From CAJBVG01 sp943371425 (GTDB lineage: Bacteria > Bacteroidota > Bacteroidia > Sphingobacteriales > Sphingobacteriaceae), in contig CALRUR010000011.1 in the NCBI GenBank assembly GCA_943371425.1, positions 1 to 64,000 of the forward strand: a stretch of 64,000 nucleotides of DNA, given 5' to 3'. The notes under the pieces are model-generated. The model was not told the DNA's origin. It saw nothing but the letters and a program-made list of their open reading frames with translations, and ran no database searches. Positions within the stretch are counted from its first letter, which is position 1, and every line of letters starts with the position of its first letter. Below, one piece after another: positions 17,501-25,274 of the stretch. Made by a program: the position numbers and the translations under genes.

Positions 17501-18897
17501 ATGGTGTACCTAAAATTTTAGTAGCAGATGCAGAAATAAAACCTAAAGATAAACATGTAGAAATTTATGGTCAGGCTATTATGCAACGCCTAGAAGATGC
17601 AGAAATTTTTGCGAATGTTACCACACGCTACCATAAACTTTATGAAGCAAAAGTAGATGTTTATGCAAAAAAGAAATATGCTGCAAATGCTTATTATGAT
17701 TACCGAACCAAGAAAGATTCACTTGCCCAAAAAATACATTTTAAGGATACCAAGGTAGATACCTCTTTCCAAACATTTGCTAAAGGGGTAATTACAGATA
17801 CAATGAATTTCTTACTAAATTCCAAAGTAAGATACAAAGGGGATGTGTACTTAAAAGCTGCAAATAGATTTTTAGATTATGATGGTTTTATTAAAATGAA
17901 TCATGATAGTAAATTTATAAAGTCACAATACTTCAGGTATAAAGGATTTGTAAACCCTGATACCGTTGCCCTAGATTTAACAGACCCTAGAGACGAGAAT
18001 AAAAACAGATTGTTTAGTGGAATACATATAGGCATTACAAACTACGAAGCCTATGGAACTTTTATAAGTAAAAAAATTGAACCGAATGATGTGGATGTAA
18101 TAAATGTAGAGGGTAAATTAATTTATGATGAAAAGGCTAAAGTGTTTAAAATTGGAAACGACGATAAATTATTTAACAATGCCATGAAAGGAAATTACAT
18201 GACTTTTGACGATAAGAAAGAATTCTTGTATGCAGAAGGATTGTTGAATTTGGGTGTTGAATTTGACGATAAATTAGTTTTAAAAACGGCTGGAAATGTT
18301 AACAATACTATTGAAAGCGGTAAAGTAGAATTAGATTTAGTAGCAAGTTTAGATTTTCAGTTTTTACCTGAAGCCACTGAGATTATGATGAAGCTGATTG
18401 ATTTAAATGGCTTCGATGTAAATGGAGATAACAAAGAAAGACCTGTATTTGAAAAAGGAATGTATGAATTGTTTCCTGAGAAAGATGTGGCCAATTTAAT
18501 GGAAGACATTAAACAAACTGGACTTTACAAATTACCAAAATCAATGGAAAAAGGATTTGTAATTTCAGGAGTAAAATTGGCATGGGATCAACAAAAAAGA
18601 TCTTGGCGCTCTGTAAACAATAAAATTAGCATCATGAATGTGTACGATAAACAATTGAACAAAGAGTTTAAGGGATACATGGAGGTTGTAAGAAAACGTA
18701 GTGGAAATATTGTAAATATTTATTTTGAGGTGGGCGACGATTGGTTTTTCTATACTTTCCGTCAAGGTCAGATGGAAGCCATTTCATCCGATGACGTATT
18801 TAACAAAGTACTTACAGAGAAAACAAAAGGAAGTACACCGTTTAGTATTTCGGCTATAAAAAGAAAAATTGATTTCGTAAGAAGTTTTCAAAATTAA
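14521..18897 (+). CDS. Very large exported protein of unknown function (1458 residues)
   Basis: I do not recognise this family. It has a signal peptide (residues 1-22, ending AFAQ), then a helical stretch to about 130. The rest is almost entirely beta-rich with tyrosine- and lysine-dense strands and no cysteine motifs. A short segment of about 475-525 (KEVKLREQDVLGLLRSLVEYGFIGMN) could be a winged-helix-like insertion. Segments such as ATYDLVKEDIKIDGVPKI and VLKTAGNVNNTIESGKVEL recall the stacked strands of OstA/LptA-like or AsmA-like proteins, but that is a guess. It sits between prmA and mpl with gaps of five bases on both sides, so it is co-expressed with a peptidoglycan-recycling gene. 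No T9SS sorting domain is seen at the C-terminus. Confidence 0.75.
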   Translation: MKFRNLFVFTLLALFLSINAFAQPKNFSNNPDKFLDELEAYFKDTKADDDTRKALTNFSKLIKAQVYDTEQLNTIISTANKMADRKMKADQEYKDYLISLVDIQKSPKAIDNFKVVHEILAASLKKKNREAALFLAFTSGFFNGNVLYESKSTKWYLPNDTYELKMDSIPVVKVLGNIDIIGEARGDRSVIYQTSGTFYPTKRIWRGKGGIVNWSRAGLDTTVVFAKLKNYTIDCTKSDFSADSVQFFHTKLFKTALIGKLEDRLSTNNKPENATYPKFDSYEKKYEIKNFFTNVDYQGGFSMVGSKLYGVGSDDEKASIIIYNNGKVVLSTYSNAYVLQADEIVSYPAEVSIYLQKDSIYHPGVEFRFNAGKRTMVLLRRDVGIGNASFYDSYHQMTFEVERMEWNIDKPIIEMGTIKGRFQKESYFESKNFYKEEKFRKIAGIQEYNPLTILKRISTRERSKTISISTYAKEVKLREQDVLGLLRSLVEYGFIGMNENKGLIYIKEKTFNYISNEAGNLDYDVMRFGSLADSNINAYLNITSKDLVIQGIDQIFLSDSQSVNIRPYLGKITVKQNRDIEFGGKVHAGTLDFYGKNFSFSYNNFKISMPKIDSMKIKVLGKQDINGYRQLLSLKTVLRDITGNLYIDEPQNKSGLKNFPQYPYFESLGESYVYYDYAYIQNSVYRRSDFWFLIEPFIIDSLDNISSTTGLAFPGTMHSGGIFPDYKETLTYQPDTSLGYVHRTPAEGYAMYKGKARYYNTIRLSDKGYYGSGRIDYLASVTQSDRFLFLLDSTNAPIQTFDLEEKANHPLAISRMSYFHWEPYEDSMFVVSRANTTDLYKGKNDFTGTIIYTPQNLTGNGRSHIKGADLFSRRFVFNNSNFEAEHSIAKIYAIDTTKLAIEAGDVKSKIDFVAKRGDFVANNPDELIKFPYNLYATSLPVFTWFFDLQKMDFSMPISGKNKYEFVSIHPSQDSLNFEAQKATYDLVKEDIKIDGVPKILVADAEIKPKDKHVEIYGQAIMQRLEDAEIFANVTTRYHKLYEAKVDVYAKKKYAANAYYDYRTKKDSLAQKIHFKDTKVDTSFQTFAKGVITDTMNFLLNSKVRYKGDVYLKAANRFLDYDGFIKMNHDSKFIKSQYFRYKGFVNPDTVALDLTDPRDENKNRLFSGIHIGITNYEAYGTFISKKIEPNDVDVINVEGKLIYDEKAKVFKIGNDDKLFNNAMKGNYMTFDDKKEFLYAEGLLNLGVEFDDKLVLKTAGNVNNTIESGKVELDLVASLDFQFLPEATEIMMKLIDLNGFDVNGDNKERPVFEKGMYELFPEKDVANLMEDIKQTGLYKLPKSMEKGFVISGVKLAWDQQKRSWRSVNNKISIMNVYDKQLNKEFKGYMEVVRKRSGNIVNIYFEVGDDWFFYTFRQGQMEAISSDDVFNKVLTEKTKGSTPFSISAIKRKIDFVRSFQN

Positions 18898-18902
18898 AAA
18901 TA

Positions 18903-20267
18903 ATGAAAGTACATTTTATATCGATTGGTGGAAGTGCAATGCATAATTTAGCATTGGCATTAAAAGAAAAAAATTATATCATAACAGGTTCAGACGATGA
19001 GATTTTTGAACCTTCCAAAAGTCGTTTAGCCAATGCAGGTTTACTTCCATCAGAAATGGGTTGGTATACAAATAATATTACAGCAGATTTAGATGCAGTA
19101 ATACTCGGTATGCATGCGCGTGCAGATAATCCGGAGTTATTAAAAGCAAAGGAGCTTGGAATTCCAATTTATTCTTACCCGGAATATTTGTATGAACAGA
19201 GCAAAGATAAAACGAGGTTAGTAGTAGGCGGAAGCCATGGAAAAACTTCTATTACAGCCATGATTTTGCATGTATTGCAACACGCAAACAAGAACATTGA
19301 TTACATGGTTGGGGCGCAGTTAACCGGTTTTACTACCATGGTTAAACTTTCTGAAGAAGCTCAGGTAATGGTATTAGAAGGAGATGAATATTTATCTTCG
19401 CCCATAGATAGACGACCGAAGTTTCATTTGTACAAAGGCAATATTGCGATACTTAGCGGAATAGCATGGGATCATATAAATGTTTTTCCAACCTTCGAAA
19501 ATTATTTAGAGCAGTTTAGTGTTTTCATCGATACTCTGGAACCTAATGCCACCTTAATTTATTGTAAGAATGATGAGGAGTTGAAAAAATTAGTGGAAGC
19601 ACATCCAAGAAAAGACATCACAAAAATTCCATATACCTCCCATCAACATATACAAAAGGAAGGTGTAACCTATTTAACAGTAAATATTGAAATTCCATTG
19701 TTGATTTTTGGAGAACACAATATGCAGAATTTACAAGCGGCTTATGAGGCTTGTAAAAGTTTGGGTTTGGCCGATGAAAAATTTTATGAGGCCATACAAA
19801 GTTTTAAGGGAGCAGCAAAACGATTAGAACTAATTGCCAAAGAAGGAAAAGCCAGGATTTTTAAAGATTTTGCACATTCACCTTCAAAATTAAAAGCGAC
19901 CATAAATGCTGTAAAGCAACAATTTGGAACTCAAGATTTAGTAGCCTGTATGGAATTACATACATTTAGTAGTTTAAATAAGGAGTTTTTACAAGAGTAT
20001 AAAAATAGCATGAGCCAAGCCGATGTGGCAATAGTGTATTACAACCCACATACAATTGAACATAAAAGATTAGAGAATATTAGTCCGGAGGAAGTAAAAC
20101 AAGCATTTGACCGCGATGATATCCTAATTTTTAACGAATCGGCAGCATTAAAAACGTATCTTGAAAGCAGGAATTGGAAAGAAACAAACCTATTGCTCAT
20201 GAGCTCAGGTAATTACGATGGAATTGATGTGGATTTATTTGCAAAAGAACTTCTTCACAAGCATTGA
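18903..20267 (+). CDS. mpl: UDP-N-acetylmuramate:tripeptide ligase (Mpl-type Mur ligase)
   Basis: 454 residues. The N-terminal domain begins HFISIGGSAMHNLA, as in MurC/Mpl enzymes. The ATP P-loop GGSHGKTS is at 109-116, followed by the LEGDEYLSSP motif and a FKDFAHSPSK segment in the C-terminal domain. Mpl attaches recycled L-Ala-gamma-D-Glu-meso-DAP to UDP-MurNAc. The shorter length and the DEY motif favour Mpl over MurC. Expressed with the large exported protein upstream. Confidence 0.87.
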   Translation: MKVHFISIGGSAMHNLALALKEKNYIITGSDDEIFEPSKSRLANAGLLPSEMGWYTNNITADLDAVILGMHARADNPELLKAKELGIPIYSYPEYLYEQSKDKTRLVVGGSHGKTSITAMILHVLQHANKNIDYMVGAQLTGFTTMVKLSEEAQVMVLEGDEYLSSPIDRRPKFHLYKGNIAILSGIAWDHINVFPTFENYLEQFSVFIDTLEPNATLIYCKNDEELKKLVEAHPRKDITKIPYTSHQHIQKEGVTYLTVNIEIPLLIFGEHNMQNLQAAYEACKSLGLADEKFYEAIQSFKGAAKRLELIAKEGKARIFKDFAHSPSKLKATINAVKQQFGTQDLVACMELHTFSSLNKEFLQEYKNSMSQADVAIVYYNPHTIEHKRLENISPEEVKQAFDRDDILIFNESAALKTYLESRNWKETNLLLMSSGNYDGIDVDLFAKELLHKH

Positions 20268-20307
20268 AAAAATTATGCACACAGCATAATACAATGCGCT
20301 ATAAATT

Positions 20308-20315
20308 TATATTTG
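20308..20315 (+). promoter_or_regulatory. -7 promoter element of ftsK
   Basis: TATATTTG matches TAnnTTTG and lies 16 bases before the ftsK ATG. No clear TTTG is seen at the expected -33 distance. Confidence 0.5.
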
Positions 20316-20331
20316 CATATTAAGCAAAATA

Positions 20332-23043
20332 ATGGCTAATAAGTTAAGATCACAAGTAGCAGTACCTTCTGAGGAAGTGGAAGAGGAATTGGTTGAAAAA
20401 CCAAGTTCTAAAGCTAAAGAAAAGAGTACTGTAAAGAAGGAAAAGAAACAGAGCGAACCCAAAGAAAGGAAAGCAATTGATGCGCGTATAATTAAAATTA
20501 CGGGTTTGTTATTGTTGCTTATTTCTTTGTATTTGTTTGTTGCTTTTTTCTCATATTTATTTACCTGGGATGAGGATCAGAGCGTAGTATCTGGTGCAAG
20601 GTTGGGTATAATTTTTGATGCCGCTAACCATAAAGTAGAAAATTGGCTAGGCATATTGGGTGCAATGGTATCGCATTTATTTATGTTCCGTTGGTTTGGT
20701 GTTTCTTCATTTTTAATTTCCTTTGGATGTTTTTTAGTAGGTTACCGCTTGCTTTTTAAAGTGAGCATTATGAAGCTAAGTAAAACCTTGGCTTACTCTT
20801 TATTCTTTTTAATTTTTATTTCCATCAGTGTAGCATTTATTATTAGTTTCCTTAAAACTGATATGTACTTCTTGGCTGGGGCATACGGTATACAAATGAA
20901 TGGCTGGTTTAATAATGTGTTGGGTAAAACAGGAACAGCCGGATTATTAGCATTTGCAGGTCTTTCGTGCATGGTTATTGCCTATAACTTAGAGTTTAAA
21001 TCTCCTATAAAATCTGAAGTAGAACGAGCTGCGGATAAAACTTTATTAGAAGACGAATTATTACCTGTAGAAGCAAATCGTAAACCAGAAATAGCAAGTT
21101 CTCCAGAATTTGAAGCTAAACCAAAATCATTTGAATTGCCATTAAGAGATCAACCCTTAGAGGATGAACGCATGCCAACACTCAAAAACCAATTGAGGGC
21201 AGAAGATTTTGCTGCAGAGCAAGAAGAAGAATCGATAGAAATAGCAGATGATGAATTGGTAGATAATTTCCAAGTGCCCATTTCTATTGCGCATACAGAA
21301 AACGTGGAGGAAGAAATTGAGGAAATAACAGAGAGTAATACACTTGCGAATGTTGACGAAGATGGTTTTGAAAAAGTAGAGTTTGTGAAAGCGGAAAAAG
21401 TAGAAATTGCTGGTCCTGATTTAACCTTAGAAATGGCCGAACCAGAAATTGAAGAACATACTGTTGTCGCTACTACAAATACAGGAGAAATTACTGCAGA
21501 GGATTTAGTACGCGAACTGGGCGAATATGACCCAACGCTCGACTTATCATCTTACAAATACCCTCCCTTAGAATTATTAGAAAACTATGGAAGTTCTAAA
21601 ATACCAGTAAATACAGATGAGTTAGAGCGAAACAAGAATAGAATTGTTGAAACGCTTGGGCATTATAATATTGATATTGCCAAAATTAAAGCAACCATTG
21701 GTCCAACAGTTACACTTTACGAAATTGTGCCTGCGGCTGGTGTTCGTATTTCTAAAATTAAAAATTTAGAAGATGATATTGCACTTAGTTTATCGGCTTT
21801 AGGAATACGTATTATTGCACCTATTCCTGGTAAAGGAACCATTGGAATTGAAGTACCAAACCAAACGCCAGAAATGGTTTCGATGCGTTCTGTATTAGCG
21901 TCGGAGAAATACCAAATGGCTCAAATGGATTTACCAATAGCCTTAGGTAAAACTATTTCAAACGAAGTATTTGTTGCTGATTTAGCCAAGATGCCCCATT
22001 TATTAATGGCTGGAGCAACAGGGCAAGGTAAGTCGGTTGGTATAAATGCTTTGTTAGTATCCTTACTTTACAAGAAACATCCATCGCAAATAAAGTTTGT
22101 AATGGTGGATCCCAAAAAAGTGGAACTAACATTGTTTAGAAAAATTGAACGCCATTTTTTAGCAAAATTACCAGGCGATGGGGAAGCTATTATTACCGAT
22201 ACAAAGAAGGTAATACATACGCTCAACTCCTTGTGTATTGAGATGGATCAGCGTTATGAGTTATTGAAAGAAGCTCATGTAAGAAATTTAAAAGAATACA
22301 ATGCAAAGTTTATCGCACGTAAACTAAACCCGAACGACGGGCATCGATACATGCCATTTATTGTGTTGGTGATAGATGAGTTTGCCGATTTAATGATGAC
22401 GGCAGGTAAAGAAATAGAAACGCCGATAGCACGATTGGCACAATTAGCCAGGGCAATTGGAATTCATTTGGTAATTGCCACACAAAGACCCTCTGTAAAT
22501 GTTATAACAGGAACCATTAAGGCAAACTTCCCCGCTAGGTTAGCATTTAGGGTTAGTTCTAAAATAGATTCGAGAACCATTTTAGATGCAGGTGGAGCAG
22601 AGCAATTAATCGGTAGAGGTGATATGTTATTATCTTTAGGAAGTGATATTATAAGGCTACAATGTGCCTTTGTTGATACTCCTGAAGTAGAAAAAGTAAC
22701 AGATTTTATTGGAGCACAAAGAGCTTACCCAAGTGCACATATTTTACCAGAATATGTGGATGAAAATGGAGAAGGCTCTAGTTCTAAAGAAATGGACCTA
22801 AATGAAAGAGATGCACTTTTTGAGGATGCAGCACGTTTAATAGTTATGCATCAGCAAGGTTCCACCTCTTTAATACAACGAAAATTGAAATTAGGGTACA
22901 ACCGTGCAGGCAGAATTATAGATCAACTAGAAGCATTTGGAATAGTTGGTTCATTTGAGGGAAGTAAGGCAAGAGAGGTGTTGATAAAAGATGAGTATCA
23001 TTTAGAGCAACATCTTAATGCATTGTTAGGAAAAGATAACTAG
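20332..23043 (+). CDS. ftsK: DNA translocase FtsK/SpoIIIE
   Basis: 903 residues. After a basic N-terminal tail come about four membrane segments (roughly residues 60-220). An acidic linker follows (220-400, rich in Glu). The RecA-like motor has Walker A at 561-568 (GATGQGKS) and Walker B around LVIDEFADLM. The C-terminal winged-helix gamma domain (SLIQRKLKLGYNRAGRIIDQLE), which recognises KOPS-like sequences, is present. It pumps chromosome ends through the closing septum. The lolA-like gene follows, an arrangement common in Bacteroidota. Confidence 0.97.
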   Translation: MANKLRSQVAVPSEEVEEELVEKPSSKAKEKSTVKKEKKQSEPKERKAIDARIIKITGLLLLLISLYLFVAFFSYLFTWDEDQSVVSGARLGIIFDAANHKVENWLGILGAMVSHLFMFRWFGVSSFLISFGCFLVGYRLLFKVSIMKLSKTLAYSLFFLIFISISVAFIISFLKTDMYFLAGAYGIQMNGWFNNVLGKTGTAGLLAFAGLSCMVIAYNLEFKSPIKSEVERAADKTLLEDELLPVEANRKPEIASSPEFEAKPKSFELPLRDQPLEDERMPTLKNQLRAEDFAAEQEEESIEIADDELVDNFQVPISIAHTENVEEEIEEITESNTLANVDEDGFEKVEFVKAEKVEIAGPDLTLEMAEPEIEEHTVVATTNTGEITAEDLVRELGEYDPTLDLSSYKYPPLELLENYGSSKIPVNTDELERNKNRIVETLGHYNIDIAKIKATIGPTVTLYEIVPAAGVRISKIKNLEDDIALSLSALGIRIIAPIPGKGTIGIEVPNQTPEMVSMRSVLASEKYQMAQMDLPIALGKTISNEVFVADLAKMPHLLMAGATGQGKSVGINALLVSLLYKKHPSQIKFVMVDPKKVELTLFRKIERHFLAKLPGDGEAIITDTKKVIHTLNSLCIEMDQRYELLKEAHVRNLKEYNAKFIARKLNPNDGHRYMPFIVLVIDEFADLMMTAGKEIETPIARLAQLARAIGIHLVIATQRPSVNVITGTIKANFPARLAFRVSSKIDSRTILDAGGAEQLIGRGDMLLSLGSDIIRLQCAFVDTPEVEKVTDFIGAQRAYPSAHILPEYVDENGEGSSSKEMDLNERDALFEDAARLIVMHQQGSTSLIQRKLKLGYNRAGRIIDQLEAFGIVGSFEGSKAREVLIKDEYHLEQHLNALLGKDN

Positions 23044-23112
23044 GAGCAGGGAGCTGAGAGCAGGGAGAAAGAAGCAGGGAGTTTTGAGCGGGGAGCAAAG
23101 AGTAGGAGCTAC
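23042..23112. repeat. 7-mer tandem repeat (GAGCAGG type)
   Basis: Degenerate GAGCAGG/GAGCTGA units begin at the ftsK stop and fill most of the gap before the lolA-like gene. The same vocabulary appears at 38269-38306. Strikingly G-rich in an AT-rich region. Confidence 0.75.
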
Positions 23113-23129
23113 ATAATTATAGATAAAAG

Positions 23130-23771
23130 ATGAAAAAAATAGTAATTATAATATTAGCAATGTTTTTAAGCCAAGGCATATTTGCACAAGGCGATAAAAA
23201 AGCAAAAGACATCTTAACCGGAGTTTCTGCAAAGTATAAGTCGTACAAATCTATGCGAGCGGAGTTTTCGTATACCTTAGAAAATCCTCAAGCAAAAATC
23301 AAAGAAACGCAAGCCGGGAGCATTGTTTTGTCTGGAGCCAAATACCGTTTAAGTATTGCTGGCCAAGAAGTAATAAGTGATGCCAAAACTGTTTGGACGT
23401 ACATGAAAGAAGCGAAAGAAGTGCAAGTAAATGATGTAGATCCGAGTGCAGAAGGCATTAAACCATCAGAAATTTTTACGATGTATGAAAAAGGTTTTTT
23501 GTATAAATTTGTGGATGAAAAGAAAGTAGGTGGTAAATTAGTTCAGAATTTAGAGCTTACACCAACAGATAAAACAAAAGAATTTTTTAAAATAAAATTA
23601 ACTATTGATAAGGCCTCAAAGCAAATTGTAAAAAGTATAATATTTGATAAAAACGGTAATCGTTATACTTATGCAATTAAAACGTTTACACCAAATTTTG
23701 CTGTAAATGCTGGAACATTTACGTTTGATGTTAAAAAATACCCAGGCGTAGAAGTAGTAGATTTAAGATAA
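23130..23771 (+). CDS. LolA-like outer-membrane lipoprotein carrier
   Basis: 213 residues with a signal peptide (MKKIVIIILAMFLSQGIFAQ). The mature part shows the LolA-type half-barrel strands, including YRLSIAGQEVISDAKTVWTYMKEAKEVQV, the region of hydrophobic pocket strands. LolA carries lipoproteins across the periplasm to the outer membrane. Sequence identity to proteobacterial LolA is low in this phylum, so the assignment rests on layout and on its place after ftsK. Confidence 0.83.
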   Translation: MKKIVIIILAMFLSQGIFAQGDKKAKDILTGVSAKYKSYKSMRAEFSYTLENPQAKIKETQAGSIVLSGAKYRLSIAGQEVISDAKTVWTYMKEAKEVQVNDVDPSAEGIKPSEIFTMYEKGFLYKFVDEKKVGGKLVQNLELTPTDKTKEFFKIKLTIDKASKQIVKSIIFDKNGNRYTYAIKTFTPNFAVNAGTFTFDVKKYPGVEVVDLR

Positions 23772-23775
23772 GGTT

Positions 23776-24030
23776 ATGAAAATTTCGCAAAGTACATTAG
23801 ATAAAATTGAGGACTTATTTAAAGCACAGCAATACAAGGTTAGGTATGAAAAAGGAAATTTCAAACCTGGTTCATGTTTAATTTTAGAAGCCAAAGTAGT
23901 AGTGGTAAATAAGTTCGCTACCATGGATGTAAAAATTGCAGCCTTAGCAGAAATTCTTCAACAAATTAGTATTGATGAAACTTTACTAAACGAAAATCAA
24001 CTAAAATTTTTACAAAGCATCCGTAATTAA
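23776..24030 (+). CDS. Small conserved-looking protein of unknown function
   Basis: 84 residues, no signal peptide and no membrane segment. It opens with a helix (STLDKIEDLFKAQQYKVRYEKGNF), then two strands around SCLILEAKVVVVNKF, then a helical C-terminus. Four bases separate it from the lolA-like gene and nine from the MBL gene, so it is one transcription unit. I do not recognise the family. Codon use matches its neighbours and the reading frame is clean, which supports a real gene. Confidence 0.8.
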   Translation: MKISQSTLDKIEDLFKAQQYKVRYEKGNFKPGSCLILEAKVVVVNKFATMDVKIAALAEILQQISIDETLLNENQLKFLQSIRN

Positions 24031-24039
24031 TATTGAGTT

Positions 24040-24801
24040 TTGAAAATAACATTTCTCGGTACTGGAACTTCTCAAGGTGTGCCTGTAATTGCATGTAAAT
24101 GCGAGGTATGTACTTCTCCCGATTATCAGAATAATAGATTACGGACTTCTGTAATGTTAGAAGTAAACGACAAGGTTTTTGTAATAGATTCTGGTCCCGA
24201 TTTCAGAATGCAAATGTTACGTGAAGAAGTACATCAGTTAGATGCCATCTTGTTTACTCATGAGCACAAAGACCACGTAGCTGGTTTAGACGATGTAAGA
24301 GCCTTTAATTTTAAACACGATAGGGAAATAGATGTATATGCAGAACAACGCGTTCAAGCAGCCTTAAAAAACGAATTTTCTTATATCTTTTCTGGTATTA
24401 ATTATCCGGGTATTCCTCGTGTTATTTTGCACGATATTCCGAACGAAGAAATAATAGTGCAAGGGGTTTCGGTATTGCCAATTAGGGCCATGCATTATAA
24501 ATTACCAGTATTCGGATTTAGAATTGGCGACTTTACGTATTTAACCGATGCCAAAACAATATCTGATGAAGAGAAGTTAAAAATTAAAGGTTCAAAAATA
24601 TTAGTGTTAAACGCGCTTCGTAAAGAAGAACATATTTCTCATTTCACTTTAGCAGAGGCAATTGCATTGGCACAAGAGGTGGGAGCAGAAAGCACCTATT
24701 TTACTCATATCTCACATCAATTAGGTTTGCATGATGAGGTACAAGCAGAATTACCAGAAGGGATGTTTTTAGCTTATGATGGACTAAAGCTAATTAGCTA
24801 A
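24040..24801 (+). CDS. MBL-fold metallohydrolase (PhnP-like)
   Basis: 253 residues. The N-terminus KITFLGTGTSQGVPVIACKC and the metal motif FTHEHKDHVAGLDDVR (HxHxDH) match PhnP-like hydrolases. Further ligands lie in AMHYKLPVFGF and in FTHISHQLG. Two cysteine pairs (CKCEVC) near the N-terminus are a PhnP-like structural zinc site. The start is TTG at 24040; no ATG lies near. The substrate is probably a cyclic phosphodiester, but this is inferred. Confidence 0.85.
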   Translation: MKITFLGTGTSQGVPVIACKCEVCTSPDYQNNRLRTSVMLEVNDKVFVIDSGPDFRMQMLREEVHQLDAILFTHEHKDHVAGLDDVRAFNFKHDREIDVYAEQRVQAALKNEFSYIFSGINYPGIPRVILHDIPNEEIIVQGVSVLPIRAMHYKLPVFGFRIGDFTYLTDAKTISDEEKLKIKGSKILVLNALRKEEHISHFTLAEAIALAQEVGAESTYFTHISHQLGLHDEVQAELPEGMFLAYDGLKLIS

Positions 24802-24820
24802 TTAACTAATTAGCTAATTT
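24797..24820. repeat. Short palindromic repeat (GCTAATTA type)
   Basis: Three to four AATTAGCT-like units directly follow the MBL stop. The block is nearly self-complementary and could form a weak hairpin ahead of a T run. Confidence 0.6.
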
Positions 24821-24866
24821 TTTTGGGGTTGAAAAACAGGCTATAAGGCATTTTTTTAAATTTTTT

Positions 24867-24897
24867 CTTGACAGCTATTCTAAAAACTCTATATTTG
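24867..24897 (+). promoter_or_regulatory. Promoter of the tRNA-Gly/tRNA-Leu unit
   Basis: CTTG (24867-24870, within TTGACA), a 19-base spacer, then TATATTTG (24890-24897). The tRNA begins 18 bases further on. One of the best consensus promoters in the window. Confidence 0.85.
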
Positions 24898-24915
24898 CAG
24901 TCCGCAATCAGAAAA

Positions 24916-24988
<73 letters not shown>

Positions 24989-24998
24989 CAATCTTCCA

Positions 24999-25024
24999 CC
25001 TCTCGTAAGAGAGGATTTTTTTTT
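24999..25024 (+). terminator. Terminator-like hairpin between the tRNAs
   Basis: A six-base stem CCTCTC/GAGAGG with loop GTAA is followed by A and nine T. It lies 10 bases after tRNA-Gly and just before tRNA-Leu, so the second tRNA may depend on read-through or processing. Confidence 0.7.
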
Positions 25025-25030
25025 GAAGAT

Positions 25031-25116
25031 GCCTAGGTGGTGGAACTGGTAGACACGCAGGACTTAAAATCCTGTGACCCTTACAGGTCGTGCGGGTTCG
25101 ATTCCCGCCCTAGGTA
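25031..25116 (+). tRNA. tRNA-Leu (anticodon UAA)
   Basis: 86 bases with the long variable arm of a class II tRNA. The acceptor stem is GCCTAGG with CCTAGGT (one G-T pair). The anticodon stem CAGGA/TCCTG encloses CTTAAAA, giving anticodon TAA. The T arm contains GGTTCGATTCC. Confidence 0.95.
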
Positions 25117-25124
25117 CAATGGCA

Positions 25125-25160
25125 AAGCCGCAAATAGTTCAACTAATTGCGGCTTTTTTT
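25125..25160 (+). terminator. Rho-independent terminator after tRNA-Leu
   Basis: The stem AAGCCGCAA pairs with TTGCGGCTT (helped by TAGTT/AACTA in the inner part). It is followed by a run of T. Confidence 0.85.
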
Positions 25161-25161
25161 G

Positions 25162-25267
25162 TGAGTTAATAAGTTATTGAGTTAATAAGAAATTAGGTTA
25201 TTAAGTTAATAAGTTATTAGTTGCTAGTAATTAACCGAAGTGACTTAATAACCTAATAACTCGATTG
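25162..25267. repeat. 8-mer tandem repeat (TTATTAAG type) with inverted arms
   Basis: Degenerate units form a 14-base perfect inverted repeat (25193-25206 with 25243-25256). It fills the gap between the tRNA unit and the convergent T9SS cargo gene. Confidence 0.8.
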
Positions 25268-25274
25268 CCAATTT

